Assembly: GCF_030272615.1 (NCBI RefSeq)
Contig: NC_081413.1
Coordinates: 600,966,709 to 601,030,708, forward strand
Reading direction: 5' to 3'
Length of the DNA stretch: 64,000 nucleotides
From: Cryptomeria japonica
Taxonomy: Eukaryota; Streptophyta; Pinopsida; Cupressales; Cupressaceae
Below the pieces are notes generated by a model. That model made no database searches, was not told the origin of the DNA, and worked only from the letters and a program-made list of their open reading frames with translations. The position numbers and the translations under genes are program-made. This document shows, piece by piece, positions 23,901-34,499 of this stretch (its first letter is position 1; the number at the start of each line of letters is the position of its first letter).

Positions 23901-24876
23901 TATCATGTTGCTTTATGTTGATGACATGCTTGTTGCTGGGTCTAACATGCAACATATAAATGATCTTAAACAGAAATTAGCCAGGTCATTTGCTATGAAG
24001 GATTTGGGTGTAGCTAAGCAAATTCTCGATATGAGGATTACATGAGACAGGAAAAATAGAACCTTGAATTTGTCCCAAAGTGAGTATATAAAGAAGGTGT
24101 TGAAAATATTTAACATGCAGGATGCAAAAGCAGTTAGTACACCTTTGGCTAGTCATTTCAAATTGACTAAGGAGATGTGCCCAAAGGCACAGGAAGAGGT
24201 TAATAAAATGTCTAACATCCCGTATTCATCAGCTATTGGTAGTCTGATGTATGCAATGGTATGCACAAGGCCAGATATTGCACATGCTGTGGGAGTTGTG
24301 AGCAGGTTTATGAGTAATCCGGGTATGGAACATTGGAATGTTGTGAAATGGATTCTTTGGTATTTGAAAGGAACTACTACGAAGGCATTATGTTTCAAAG
24401 GATCTAATGCTGCTCTAAGTGGATTTGTTGACTCTGATCTGGCAGGTGATATTGATTCATGGAGGAGTACTACAAGGTATGTTTTTACTATAGGGGGAAC
24501 GACAGTCAGTTGGATTTCTAGGCTGCAAAAGGTTGTTGCACTTTCAACCACTGAAGCTGAGTATGTTACAGCTACAGAAGCCAACAAAGAGATGATTTGG
24601 TTGCAATGTTTTCTGAAGGAATTGGGTCAGACACAAGAGGATAGCCCATTGTATACTGATAGCCAAAGTGCCATTCATCTTGCGAAGAACTCTGCTTTTC
24701 ATTCAAGGACAAAGCACATTTAGCTCAAGTACCACTTCATCTGGACTATTTTGGAGGAGGGTTAGTTACGGCTTGAGAAGATTCACACAAGTGATAATCT
24801 TGCCGATATGTTCACAAAGGTAGTTCCATAGGAGAAGCTGATTTCTTCATCAGTTTCTATTGGTCTTCTTGATTGA
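20950..24876 (+). pseudogene. COP1 gag-pol polyprotein, stops only
   Basis: A Ty1/copia polyprotein (gag, protease, integrase, RT, RNase H) of 1308 codons from ATG 20950 to TGA 24874-24876, near the length of Tnt1. In order: gag N-terminus; zinc knuckle C-x2-C-x4-H-x4-C at codon ~239; protease DSG at codon 295; integrase His-Cys region near 22243, then the three acidic residues in HSDVWGP, LDNGGEY and a Glu in SERMNRT; RT with QLDVKTAFLHG and intact YVDD near 23915; RNase H with DSDLAGD and EAEYV. Twelve in-frame stops interrupt it: 21004, 21013, 21616, 21781, 22714, 23191, 23545, 23875, 24043, 24721, 24763 and 24829. There is no frameshift. Every stop can be explained by one C-to-T or G-to-A change. 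Catalytic residues are otherwise preserved. Confidence 0.95.
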
Positions 24877-24952
24877 TAATTGTGGAATTTATACCAGTCA
24901 AGTCCTAGTGTTTTATCCAGCGGATGTTGCATGTACAGTGGTGTCGTGTAGT

Positions 24953-25016
24953 ATCAGTCTCCAAGTGGGAGATTGTTTGGTGTGGAGCCTGATCAGTCTC
25001 CAAGTGGGAGATTGTT
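24953..25016 (+). promoter_or_regulatory. COP1 polypurine tract, duplicated
   Basis: The functional tract CAAGTGGGAGAT (25001-25012) directly precedes the 3' LTR. The surrounding 25-bp block (ATCAGTCTCCAAGTGGGAGA and following bases) also occurs 39 bp upstream at 24953-24977. The tract primes plus-strand DNA synthesis. Confidence 0.85.
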
Positions 25017-25416
25017 GAAATGTGGTGACTAATCAGCAAAGTACTGTACACTTAGCACGTATCCTTGCTAGGGTCCAAGGCCGGGCTCGGCCCTGGGAAG
25101 GGGTTCGGGGGCGGCAGCCCCCGAGGAAATTTTTTTTTGCCGTTTTTCGTTGATGAAAACTGACTTTGTTTGTTGCCCTAAAAAATGCATGTTATAAGCG
25201 GCTGGGATGCTTAAGGCATTGTAAGGTTGATGTACTATTTTTGCTGGATAATAAGAAAGATTGGACGACTGTGTATGGTGGACGTAACCCATTTTGGGTG
25301 AACCACGTTAAATCTCTGTGTTATCTGTGTCTTGTTTTATTTCTTTATCTTTTGTATTTAAATCTGCATATAATTGTTAGTTCATATTTGCTTCGGATCT
25401 ACTTGAAACCCTAACA
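25013..25416 (+). repeat. COP1 3' LTR (404 bp)
   Basis: Begins TGTTGAAATG and ends CCCTAACA. It is nearly the same as the 5' copy apart from scattered substitutions and one deletion. Followed by the target duplication TTTCC. Confidence 0.93.
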
Positions 25417-25421
25417 TTTCC

Positions 25422-27135
25422 TTCATGGTTTTGAAGTTGCTTGAGTATTTACTTGGTTGTTTGTAGAAGAACTTGATCCTAAAAGAATGATTTTTGGTCT
25501 TATTGTGTTAGCATCAACAACACCATCATTTATTATGTTCTTGTTCTTGTTCCAAAATCGTGGCTTGTCCTTTCCTTTAAAATCCTCTTTATTTTCTTTG
25601 AATATCTTGATGATTCCTTGCTCAATTAAGACCTTATATGTTGCTAAGCCTTTCTAAATGACGTCCTTGAAAGTGGACAAACAATATTTCCTCGAGTCAT
25701 AACCAATTTCTCTATTGACATTCTACATGAACATCTCTATCATTTTGTTTTTGTGGAATTTTGCAAGAGCATCTACTGGCTAAATTCCTCCATCTTTGTA
25801 AGAAAGATGAAAATGACTCCCCATCTTTCTGTTTGGTATTGCACAAAGTGGCAACTAATATATTTGTCTCTATGTTATATGAGAAATGTTGTATGAAAGC
25901 TTCTGCTAGATCACCCCATGACTTAATTCTAGGTGGAAGTTGGGAGAACCATTCCATAGCTTGTTCACCTAAGTTTTGTGGAAACAATCTCATCAAGTAT
26001 GTTTCTTCTGTTGCTACCTCAATGCAAGTTGTGAAAAACTATCTTATATGTGCCTTAGGGTCCCCTTTGCCTCTGTACTTTTCAAACTTTGGTGTTACGA
26101 AATGTGTAGGAAATGGAGGCATTGGAATGCTTTTATCAAATGGATAGGGACATATATCTCTCATTGTGTACTATTTATTTGGTGTATTCATGTCCACCAT
26201 TTGACTTTGTAAGTCCTTTATCTATTGTTGAAAGTCATTATTGGGTGGTGTCTTTTCTCTTTGAGCTTGTCCCATGCCTAAGCCACCGGCCAAAGGAGAA
26301 GGGATATAATGCATATATGGATTGTATTGATCATAGATGTGTTCATATGGAGGAGGGACATAGTTATAGCTTGCATATGGACCCCTTGGTATGGTTTTAT
26401 AGTGAGGAGCACTATGTCTAGGTCGATATATGTCATGACCATGGGGATAGGAGGTGTCATAAGAATGATCTTGGATATTGCCCCAAATCTGACATGGGTC
26501 CTCCTTGTGTCATGATTTCTAATGTTTGATTGAGTGTAATTATATGCATTGGTATTATGGGTATCATCATGGTCATGCATGGTGGTAGTTATTCTCCATG
26601 GGAAAGGATGAATACGGGGTTGTTCATGAGAGGTTCTATCATAACTAGCATGAGAATGAATGTACATGTTTGGAATCTCAAGTTTCTATAATAGGGTTGA
26701 AGGTGACTCAGGCACGAGACGCTTTCTCCTATTTCCACCACTATTGGGCCTCCTTTGTCTTGCATTAACTTGATTTATTTGGTTTGTATGATCCTCCAAA
26801 ATTTGTGACATATCAAATCCATGAGGTATTCTTGTTCCACTTTATGCCATGACTTATAGGAAATATTGTCTATCCCTTTTCATCATCTCTTGAACCAATC
26901 TATTAAAGTGGGGATCCATGATAGTTTCCTCAACTTTTGTTGAATCCACAGATGCATTGTCATTGTCAATATCATTTCCATTGTTATTGTCATTGTTGTC
27001 ATCGTCTGGTATATTACTGTGGTTTTCAAATAGATTATAAAATTCATCTCCATCAAATTCATAAGTACTCATGTTTAAAGACCTCAAAGCTTCTTCGGCT
27101 TCCCTTCTAGACCTTTGTGAACGGGTTTCAACCAT
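25422..27135 (-). pseudogene. GYP2 gag, N-terminal part
   Basis: Minus-strand gag start at 27135 (MVETRSQRSRREAEE). It is followed by an acidic Asp/Asn-rich segment (26930-27010), a His/Tyr/Asn-rich low-complexity segment (26280-26667), and a Retrotrans_gag core at 25996-25712 (contains LGEQAMEWFSQLPP and SWGDLAEAFIQHF). Several stops and frame changes break it. COP1 interrupts it at 25421/25417, and the frame picks up again at 20464. It would build the element's particle; it is not functional. Confidence 0.8.
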
Positions 27136-28700
27136 GGACTAAAGTCTTGAACAAAATGAAAGGTAGGATGAAAATGCAAAGACTATGGAAGACCAAAGTA
27201 TTTATGTTTGAGAGCAAGGTGTGGCTTCCAAAGAGATGATGGATCTCTTGATGAGGTAAGCTGACCTTGACTCAAGAAGACCAAATGAGACCCTAAGATG
27301 ATGGATCTTGATGCGGGACTCACCTAGTGTTGTGTTATAGTATGTTTGCAAAGTTTGATGAGGACAAGCAACATAACCTTTTGACTCAAATTTGGAAGAT
27401 ATGTATGAGGGAAATGCAAGTGAAGGAAAATGATTGACTGTGTATGACCAAGACAGGTTGACTGATGAATGAAGCCCTATAGGAAGCAACCTTAGAAGCT
27501 CTTTAGATCTAAAAACTTAAGTCCTTATTATTATCAAGAGTTTTCTTGTAATCTCTCGACTATGAATGCAGACGCAGTTTTAACAAACCAGACGTGATTT
27601 TGAAAATGTTTTGCAATTTTGTCCAATTGTAAAGTTGTTAAATGTGACCAAATCTTAATGTTTTAACATTTAGTGGCAAGAAGACACAATAACCATGAAG
27701 ACTCAATGTTTGAAAGTGTTTTATCTTAAGGATCCAAAATGTTTTCAAATGTGAAGTGTGATGTGAAATATTTTTGCATACACTTGAAAACACGATAGAC
27801 ACAATGTTTTGATGTTTGGTCTTGAATGTTTGAATGTTTAAAAGAAGACAAGCACAATTCCTATGGTTGGCCAAGATAATAGTTGTTGATCTCACATGGG
27901 GTTTCCCCCAAGGCTACGCTATTCAAAGTGGATACTTAGGTGCTTGACCCCACTGGCTCCACCCTCGACACTCACTTCTCCGGGGCATCCAAGCACCAGT
28001 CCCCACAAAAACTCCCTGTGGCGAACTTTGTACCTCTACTAAGAACCATATGTGTGTGGGCCGCTCCAGAGGTCCGACCTCCTGCCTCAACAACTAGAAG
28101 GATTTTGGCTTTCTAAAACAAAAAGGTGCTAGAAAGGGCATTCGCTCGTGTGGCCATACATGTGACACTTTTAGCTTTGTAATTACAGAAGGCTCCCAGC
28201 TGATAGGGGTTGCGCCCTACTATTGATCAAATAAATTTGATCAAATGGGTTTATGGGGAGACATAGTGTTGTATGGACTAATCAACACACGTTACCCATG
28301 GCTTTCACCATGGATATAGTTATTTATAGTGGTTTGGAAGAGGGGGGTATTGCCTCACTACCATTTGGGTCATTCCCTCCTCACTAGTAGTCCTAGTGAC
28401 CACATGGGGAGGCAAACCCTCTAAATATTAAACACAAAGAGCCTATTGCTCAAGACACAAAAGACACTGGTTCAATTTTAGTGCACCAATTGAAGTGTTG
28501 GCTAGAATAAGAAGACAAAGCAAGCAATTTTAAAATCAAATCTTTGCCAAAGTTTCTGCACCAAGATTATTAGTAGTTTTAAAATAATATCCCTCTTGCA
28601 AGCACACAAGTTAGGTAAATTTTAGATCCAAAAGACTTTGTGACATAGGGGCCTTCGACAATGCATTTTTTGATAGATTCAAATATCTGATTTTCCAAGA
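27136..28700 (-). other. GYP2 leader, proximal part
   Basis: No supported ORF. Part of it (27900-28200) is markedly GC-richer than the rest (cccactggctccaccctcg and similar), then the tandem array starts. Confidence 0.5.
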
Positions 28701-29600
28701 GTTCTTTTGCATCATAAAAAATAGACCACTTGTAAAATTTCAAGACATTTCCAGAAATGTAAGAAAATCCAAAAAAATTGCTAATTTGCTCCAAAAATTA
28801 TTTTTTTATGAAAAATCATAAAAGATTCATAGAAAATCAAAAATTGATCCAAAAAATCTGAATGTTTTACTGGAAACTCTTGATACCATTCCAAACCTGC
28901 ATAAAAACATTCCTGCCAAAATTCCAAGCAGTTTGTGAGATATTATAAACAAAATGCAAAACCCTAGTTTTTAAAGATCCGATTTGTTATGAATTATTTT
29001 GCATCAAAATTAAAATCACAAAGAACAGATCTTGTGTATAATTATGAGAGCTTTCCAAAAATATAAAAAAATATGAAAAAATTCGCTCATTTGCTTTCAA
29101 AATTATTTTTTTATGAAAATGCATAAAAAATTCATAGAAAATTCAAATATGCTTCAAAAAATGTAATTTTTTTACTGAGCACTTGTGATACTATTCTTGA
29201 CCTGCAAACAAAAATTTATGCAAAACTTCCAATCCTTTTATGAGATCTGATCAAAATAATGAAAAACCCTAATTTTTAAAAATTTGATGTTTTATGAAAT
29301 ATTTTGCATCAAAATTTAAATCACGAAAAATAGACCCCCTATACAATTCCAAGAAATTTCTAAAACTATAAAAAAATCTGAAAACTTCGCTCATTTGCTC
29401 TCAAAATTATTTTTTTATGAAAATGCATAAACAATTCATAATAAATTCAAATATGCTCCACAAATTCTGAATTTTGGATTGAGAGCTCTTGATACTGTCC
29501 TCCACCTGGAAACAAAATTTGATGCAAAAATGCTAAGCCATTTATGAGATCAGATCAAATCTGTCCAAGATCTTAATCTTATGTCCAAAACCCTAGCTGC
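28700..29600 (-). repeat. ~305-bp tandem array in GYP2 leader, 3 units
   Basis: Three head-to-tail units share anchors such as AAAATTATTTTTTTATGAAAA (starting after 28790, 29095 and 29399) and TATTTTGCATCAAAATT. Spacing between equivalent anchors is 304-305 bp. Units have diverged by many substitutions and small indels. Confidence 0.9.
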
Positions 29601-29686
29601 ACAAGGTTATTCTCCAAATTGTTTTACAAAACAACAATATAGGGTTAGAAAAACCTGCAAAAAACATAGATCTAACAAAAATCCAT

Positions 29687-29707
29687 GTCCCAACGGGCAT
29701 GCCAAAA
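29687..29707 (-). promoter_or_regulatory. putative GYP2 primer binding site
   Basis: On the minus strand the LTR is followed by TTTTGGCATGCCCGTTGGGA. The TGG at the start and its place fit a primer binding site. It loosely resembles the tRNA-Asp site used by some plant gypsy elements; the tRNA is not established. Confidence 0.45.
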
Positions 29708-30506
29708 TGTGTATGGTGAAAAGTGGATGATGGAAACAATAATATTGAAAAACTAAAATATATTCAACCATAAAACCCTAGCCTAACAACAATAAAGATC
29801 CACCATAACATATGAAGATTACCTAAGGCAATGCAAATCAACAGAAATAAAAAAAATTATACCATCACATGTCCACTAGGGTTTGAATCTCCATTCTTCC
29901 TATCTCCATTGATTTTTCTTGATATATTTGCTCTAAGATTTTATGTGTGCACAAGAGCTCAACAAAGAAAAAAAATGTGGTTGATAGCTTCATTGCAAAA
30001 AGGCTTGATTGCATAAGATTGATTAGAATGCTAGAATGCTCGGGAGTGCTTAGGAGGTTAGAATGCTTAGGAGGATTGATAATGAAAGAAGCATCTCCTT
30101 ATATAGAAGACACTTTAGGAAATGGAGGGATAAGATTAAGAGGTGTAAAGATAAATGGTCGGCTAGGATTAGAGGGTAGGTAGAGGAAATAAGAAAATAA
30201 TGAGATGGTAGGTAGTGTAGGAATTAAGAGATGAATGACATGTATCGTGGGTAGAAAAGGCTAATGAATTAATTAAATAAATAAAGATTTATTTAATTAA
30301 TAGAGGAAATGAGATTAATTAAATAAATGAAATATTTATTTAATTTAGAAAAAAGGACAATTTAAATAAATAAAAGTATTTATTTAAATGAGGAAAAAAG
30401 TCTAGAAAAGGATAAATGAATTAATTAAATAAATAAGGATTTATTTAATTAATAGAGGAATTAGGCTTAAATATTTAATTAGACAGGACAATTTTAGGTG
30501 TCTACA
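29708..30506 (-). repeat. GYP2 5' LTR (799 bp)
   Basis: Minus-strand view starts TGTAGACACCTAAAATTGTCC (30506) and ends CCATACACA (29708). The part near 30264-30462 contains two copies of an AT-rich palindrome (TTAATTAAATAAATAAAGAT then ATTTAATTAA). The start is shared with the GYP4 LTR (58400). Confidence 0.85.
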
Positions 30507-31174
30507 ATAATTTGCAAAAAGACATTAGAGATATACTTCTTGTTTATGAGTTTACTTCCTATACACAGTTGTGCGTAGTACTTCATAATTATCACCTTAC
30601 CATGAGTCAATTGGAACAATTCTCTTTAATGGCTCCAACTGATAAAAGTGAAAGTGCTCAATAGCCTTTTGTGAAGTTGAAACCAAATAAGGGACTCATC
30701 AAGTTCAATGACAACAACAACACTCAAGTAGAAACCACAACAAAAGGTGTGCATACTTTGTCTAAATATGTTAGAAAATAATTCACTCCTCTTAATGAAT
30801 CTTTGCATAGTATTATGACACAATTGTTACAAAGGAATGTGTTGAAGCTTCCCCCCATTAAACCACTTGATCCATCAAAGACCTCCTCACCTTACTTTGA
30901 TTCCAAATCTTTTTGCCAATATCATCATCAACCTAGTCATGACACTGAAAAGTGTTATTCCTTAAAGAGTAAGATTCAAGACAATTGATAACAATACCAT
31001 ATTTGTGGCTGCTGTGAATGATAAAGGAAATAAATCAAAATTTGCAAATTTTCACTAATCCTTTACCTTCCCATTCCACTAATGTGATTGAGACTGATCA
31101 TCTTGCCTTCTCCTAATGATCTTGGCCTTGAGTCTAATAAGGTGGTGAACTTTATTGATAAAATTGAACCTCCT

Positions 31175-32141
31175 TGTTGGAATCAAGGATCACTGAGAGG
31201 GGGGTGAGTCAGTGATCTACCAGTTTGCAGATTTTCAAACTTAACTTTAAACTACCAGAAGCAAATACTTGAAACTAAAATGCAAAAAGCATAAAACAAA
31301 TAACCACAAAAGCATAACTTCAAATTTTTATGTGGAAACCCAAATGGGAAAAACCACGGTGGGATTTGAACCCACAATATTATTCCACTATGGCTAGAAG
31401 CAAAAAAATATTACAATATGGGAATGCACAGGGATTCAGGCACACTGCCTAGAGCTCACTGCTCCATTACAATAACCCGAAAGGCTACAACCCTCAAGGA
31501 AGTCTCACTGACTTACAAGATAGTTATAGTGATGAATTACAATGAATGAACTTTGAAATAGCATCTACAATGCTTGATTGGGTTCCAATTGAGTGTTAAA
31601 TATACTGACTAGATCACCTTCTCTGTTCTGCCATGTTCTCTGTCTCAGTCAGCTACCAGATCAAGAATGTGCACGTGAAACTGCACCAAAATGGATTCTC
31701 AATCACCTCTCACTCACATATAATTGCATCATCTACCAAAAAGATCATTCACACAAAACTTATATACTGACAATCACAAAATAGATCATACACCATGTCG
31801 ACCTGCAAGTGTAATGTGTAGTCACATGTCGTCTTGATCGGATCACCAAAAATAAATGCAGATCACCAAAATAATAATAAAATGATGTGTCTAAGTCGGC
31901 CCAATCATCCCAAACGCGATTCAATACACTAAAATCACTAGAAATCTTTCGGACCCCAAAATGCTGTGTTCTTCTTGAAATACCAGTTAATCAACTACTG
32001 ATTAACACCCACTTCTGGATACGAAGAATTATGATCACCAAATTGAATCTCCATGAAGATTTGTCATCAATGACAACCCTAAACCAATAATCAACCACCA
32101 AAAATCACTAGAAACCATTAGATGAGTGTCAATTGCCAACA
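31175..32141 (-). mobile_element. solo copia LTR in GYP3 gag, TSD CTCCT
   Basis: A 967-bp segment, plus-strand view TGTTGGAATC...GCCAACA, is flanked by CTCCT at 31170-31174 and 32142-32146. It carries the conserved blocks seen in the other copia LTRs in reverse orientation (GGGAAAAACCACGGTGGG at 31346-31363; CTAGAGCTCACTGCTC near 31449). No internal region, hence a solo LTR. Confidence 0.92.
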
Positions 32142-32699
32142 CTCCTAAGGACATGCATTACATTTGATGTTAGTGAGACTATTAAGCACCTAATGGCCCA
32201 TTATATATCACTGCAAGAATCAAAGATATACCCTCACGAGGGGTGCTCATTGATCCAACTTGTATGGTTAATGTGATAACTAAATAATTTATTTATACCT
32301 TATAACCACATCAAATGACATATGATAAATTTGATGTAGTGATTAAAATATTTGATGGCTTCTCTTGTCCTGCTATTGGTTCTATCACACTCCCTATTGA
32401 GGTTGGCACTAAATGGTTAGATGTTGTCTTTGTTATCATTCCTACATTTGATCAATTTCCTGTGAAGTTGGGACATCCTTAGCTCTCTTCCATGAAAGTG
32501 ATTGCTTCTATTGCTCATAAGTGTTTGAAATTTCCTGATGATCATGATAAAATCATAACTGTTAATCATAGCACATTCTACCTATGGTGAGGAATGGAGA
32601 TGTTTGTCTTGACCATTTTTTGTTCGAACAATTCCAACCTCTTGAGCCTAATAGTGACAATCTTATCTTTTTCAATCTTATCAAAGATGAAAGAATGAC

Positions 32700-33077
32700 A
32701 TGATTTTATCCTTGAATAAACCTAAAAATCCAACACTCAGTCTTCCTCCTAGTAATGAACATATTCCTTCTCCTAAGGATTCTCTCTCGCTTCCTCCTAT
32801 GGATAAACCTACTCTTCCTCCTAAGGATAAGCATATCATTCCTCCTAAGGATAGACATATTCCTCCTCCTCATGATGGACCTGGTTTCCTTCCTACACCT
32901 TATATTCCTCCTTTATATGATGCATTCCCATCTCCTAAATCTAACAAAGGGAAGCATCTGACATCTCCTATTGTTCAAACTAAGAGACCTTCTCCTATGT
33001 ATCCTTCCTTAAAGGAAGAGAAGAAGCCTATGCCTATTGATCCTAAACCTTCACAAACTTCAGTGAAAACTAAATGA
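32700..33077 (+). repeat. proline/lysine codon repeats in GYP3 gag
   Basis: Short imperfect repeats of CCTCCTAAGGATA and related words encode repeated PPKD/PPMD motifs. A counterpart Pro-rich segment is in GYP1 near 240-330. Confidence 0.6.
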
Positions 33078-33587
33078 AATTGTTGTGTGAGAGAATGTTG
33101 ATGAAGATGTCGTGCTAGGGCTTGTGAACTTGCTTCTCAAACAATTTCCTTCCCGAAGACCCTAAATGTTGACATAATAACATTTTCTCAACCTTCTCCC
33201 AACCAAGATGTTCAACCTAAATCTCTAAGATGTGGAATAATTAAGACAAATGATGGTTCAAGTTTTATTCCTATTAGAGCTCCTCTTTTTATTACTTTCG
33301 ATGAAGAAATAGATGATAATGTAGTTCATGATAAAAATGTTGGTGCTAATAATTCAGATGATAAATATGAATATATTGATGTTGACAATGATTTATCTAA
33401 GCAATTTTCAAAATCATTAGTCCTAACTCTAAGTAACAGACAAAGCGACTCATCATTAGAGCATGGTCCTTGTTTGGAACTTGTGATAACTCCATCTACT
33501 GTGCTCGAAGTGGCTCCTCTTGCAGGTCGCCTACCTTCCCAAAACAATGTTTAGCAAGATGAGGAGGTGGATGATTTGCATGATTAG

Positions 33588-34220
33588 ATTCATTCATGTC
33601 ATAGACTCTCTATCTCTCTCCTCTCTTGCTTGTTTGTGATCTTCTTATATTTGTCTCTCAATTCTTGTATTTGTTGTCTGTAGTGTTGTTTACTTGAGGA
33701 CGATGTAAAGTATTGAGATCTCTTTTGGTCTCTCTGATGTTGATTCAAAAGACACATGTGCCCTTCTTCCATGGTGGTTTTTCTTTCTTTAGGGGATGTG
33801 GATAATTCTATGCAAATATATATACATGATATACATTATTTATCATAAAAATCGTACTGACCCTAGAGTTAAGGGAAACCACTCGATGTTTTTTTAATCT
33901 TGTGATCATTATCCTTTGTTTTGCCCTTTATTGAGGGCTTATTATTGTGATAACGTGCTTGTCTTTTTGGGTGTATCCTACCTTAAAATGATTTCTCCCA
34001 ATGAGGTGTACGCAATCTCTTTAACGTGGGGGCATACACTCCACTCAATGATCTCTCTCTTTTTCATATCTCGATACTTATATTACTTAGCAAACTTAGT
34101 CTTTTGCTTTGTAATTTTGGTATTTTTCTTTTCATGGCTCATAGTAAGAGAACCTTACTAGTTTGTAGTCATGGTTCTCTCTTTCTTTTTCTCTCATGAT
34201 CTCTCTTTTATATTGTTATC
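33588..34220 (+). other. GYP3 3' noncoding region
   Basis: No domain-bearing ORF. It contains ACTTGAGGACGATGTAAAG (about 33692), a word often met downstream of plant gypsy coding regions. T-rich thereafter, up to the LINE insertion. Confidence 0.5.
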
Positions 34221-34499
34221 AAAGTTGTAAGATCGATCAAAAGTTATAATAGAGAGTAAATGAGCTCTGCTAGGGTTTGAGGTTGCGTATTTCTTTTTTC
34301 AGACCACATTTACTATGGGACATTTGCGTTTATTAGGGCTTCGACCAACTTTAGCCCAATAGTTGATGTTGGTGTTGGAGTTGCTGTGATGGACCCTCAC
34401 GACGTCTCAAAACAAGCGCCCTCACAAATTTATTCTGAAAGTGTTTCACGAGGTATGTCCTTGCCTAATGTTGTGCTTCCTATTCAGTATTTTGATAAT

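Larger units (their letters stand above)
20470..25416 (+). mobile_element. COP1: complete Ty1/copia element, TSD TTTCC
   Basis: A 4947-bp element with two LTRs (20470-20889, 25013-25416), tRNA-Met primer site, one 1308-codon frame and a polypurine tract. The 5-bp target duplication TTTCC lies at 20465-20469 and 25417-25421. Insertion is within the minus-strand gag of GYP2. Element length, polyprotein length and domain order resemble the Tnt1/Tork lineage. Confidence 0.95.
17800..30506 (-). mobile_element. GYP2: Ty3/gypsy element, pol largely missing
   Basis: Minus-strand order from the right: 5' LTR 30506-29708, primer-site region, leader 29707-27136 with a ~305-bp tandem array, gag 27135-25417, [COP1 insertion], gag/protease 20464-18813, integrase tail 18290-18050, then 3' noncoding DNA. 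The left edge (3' LTR) could not be located; 17800 is a nominal limit. RT, RNase H and the integrase core are absent. The right edge abuts the middle of the GYP3 gag, so GYP2 inserted into GYP3 or was joined to it by rearrangement. Confidence 0.65.
30507..33587 (+). pseudogene. GYP3 gag with protease-like domain
   Basis: Homologous to the gag at 1-3056: NLQKDIR at the left edge, a TPLNESLHSIMTQLLQRN segment near 30790, a C-x2-H/GH-like Cys-His motif near 30915-30960 (here the GH reads SH), and a protease-like motif LIDPTC near 32250. A solo LTR (31175-32141) interrupts it. Stops include one at about 32284 and a TAG in the HPWLS-like motif near 32478 where GYP1 has Trp. A Pro/Lys-rich segment of PPKD-like repeats (32700-33075) and an acidic tail ending at TAG 33585-33587 follow. 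Not functional. Confidence 0.8.

Noticed and set aside
28700-29600. Regularly spaced repeats as a CRISPR array
   Set aside because: Units are ~305 bp, diverged along their whole length, and part of a plant retrotransposon leader. There are no short identical repeats with unique spacers.
33916-34161. 81-residue plus-strand ORF, hydrophobic
   Set aside because: Lies in the T-rich GYP3 3' noncoding region, with no family motif and no counterpart in GYP1 that can be seen.
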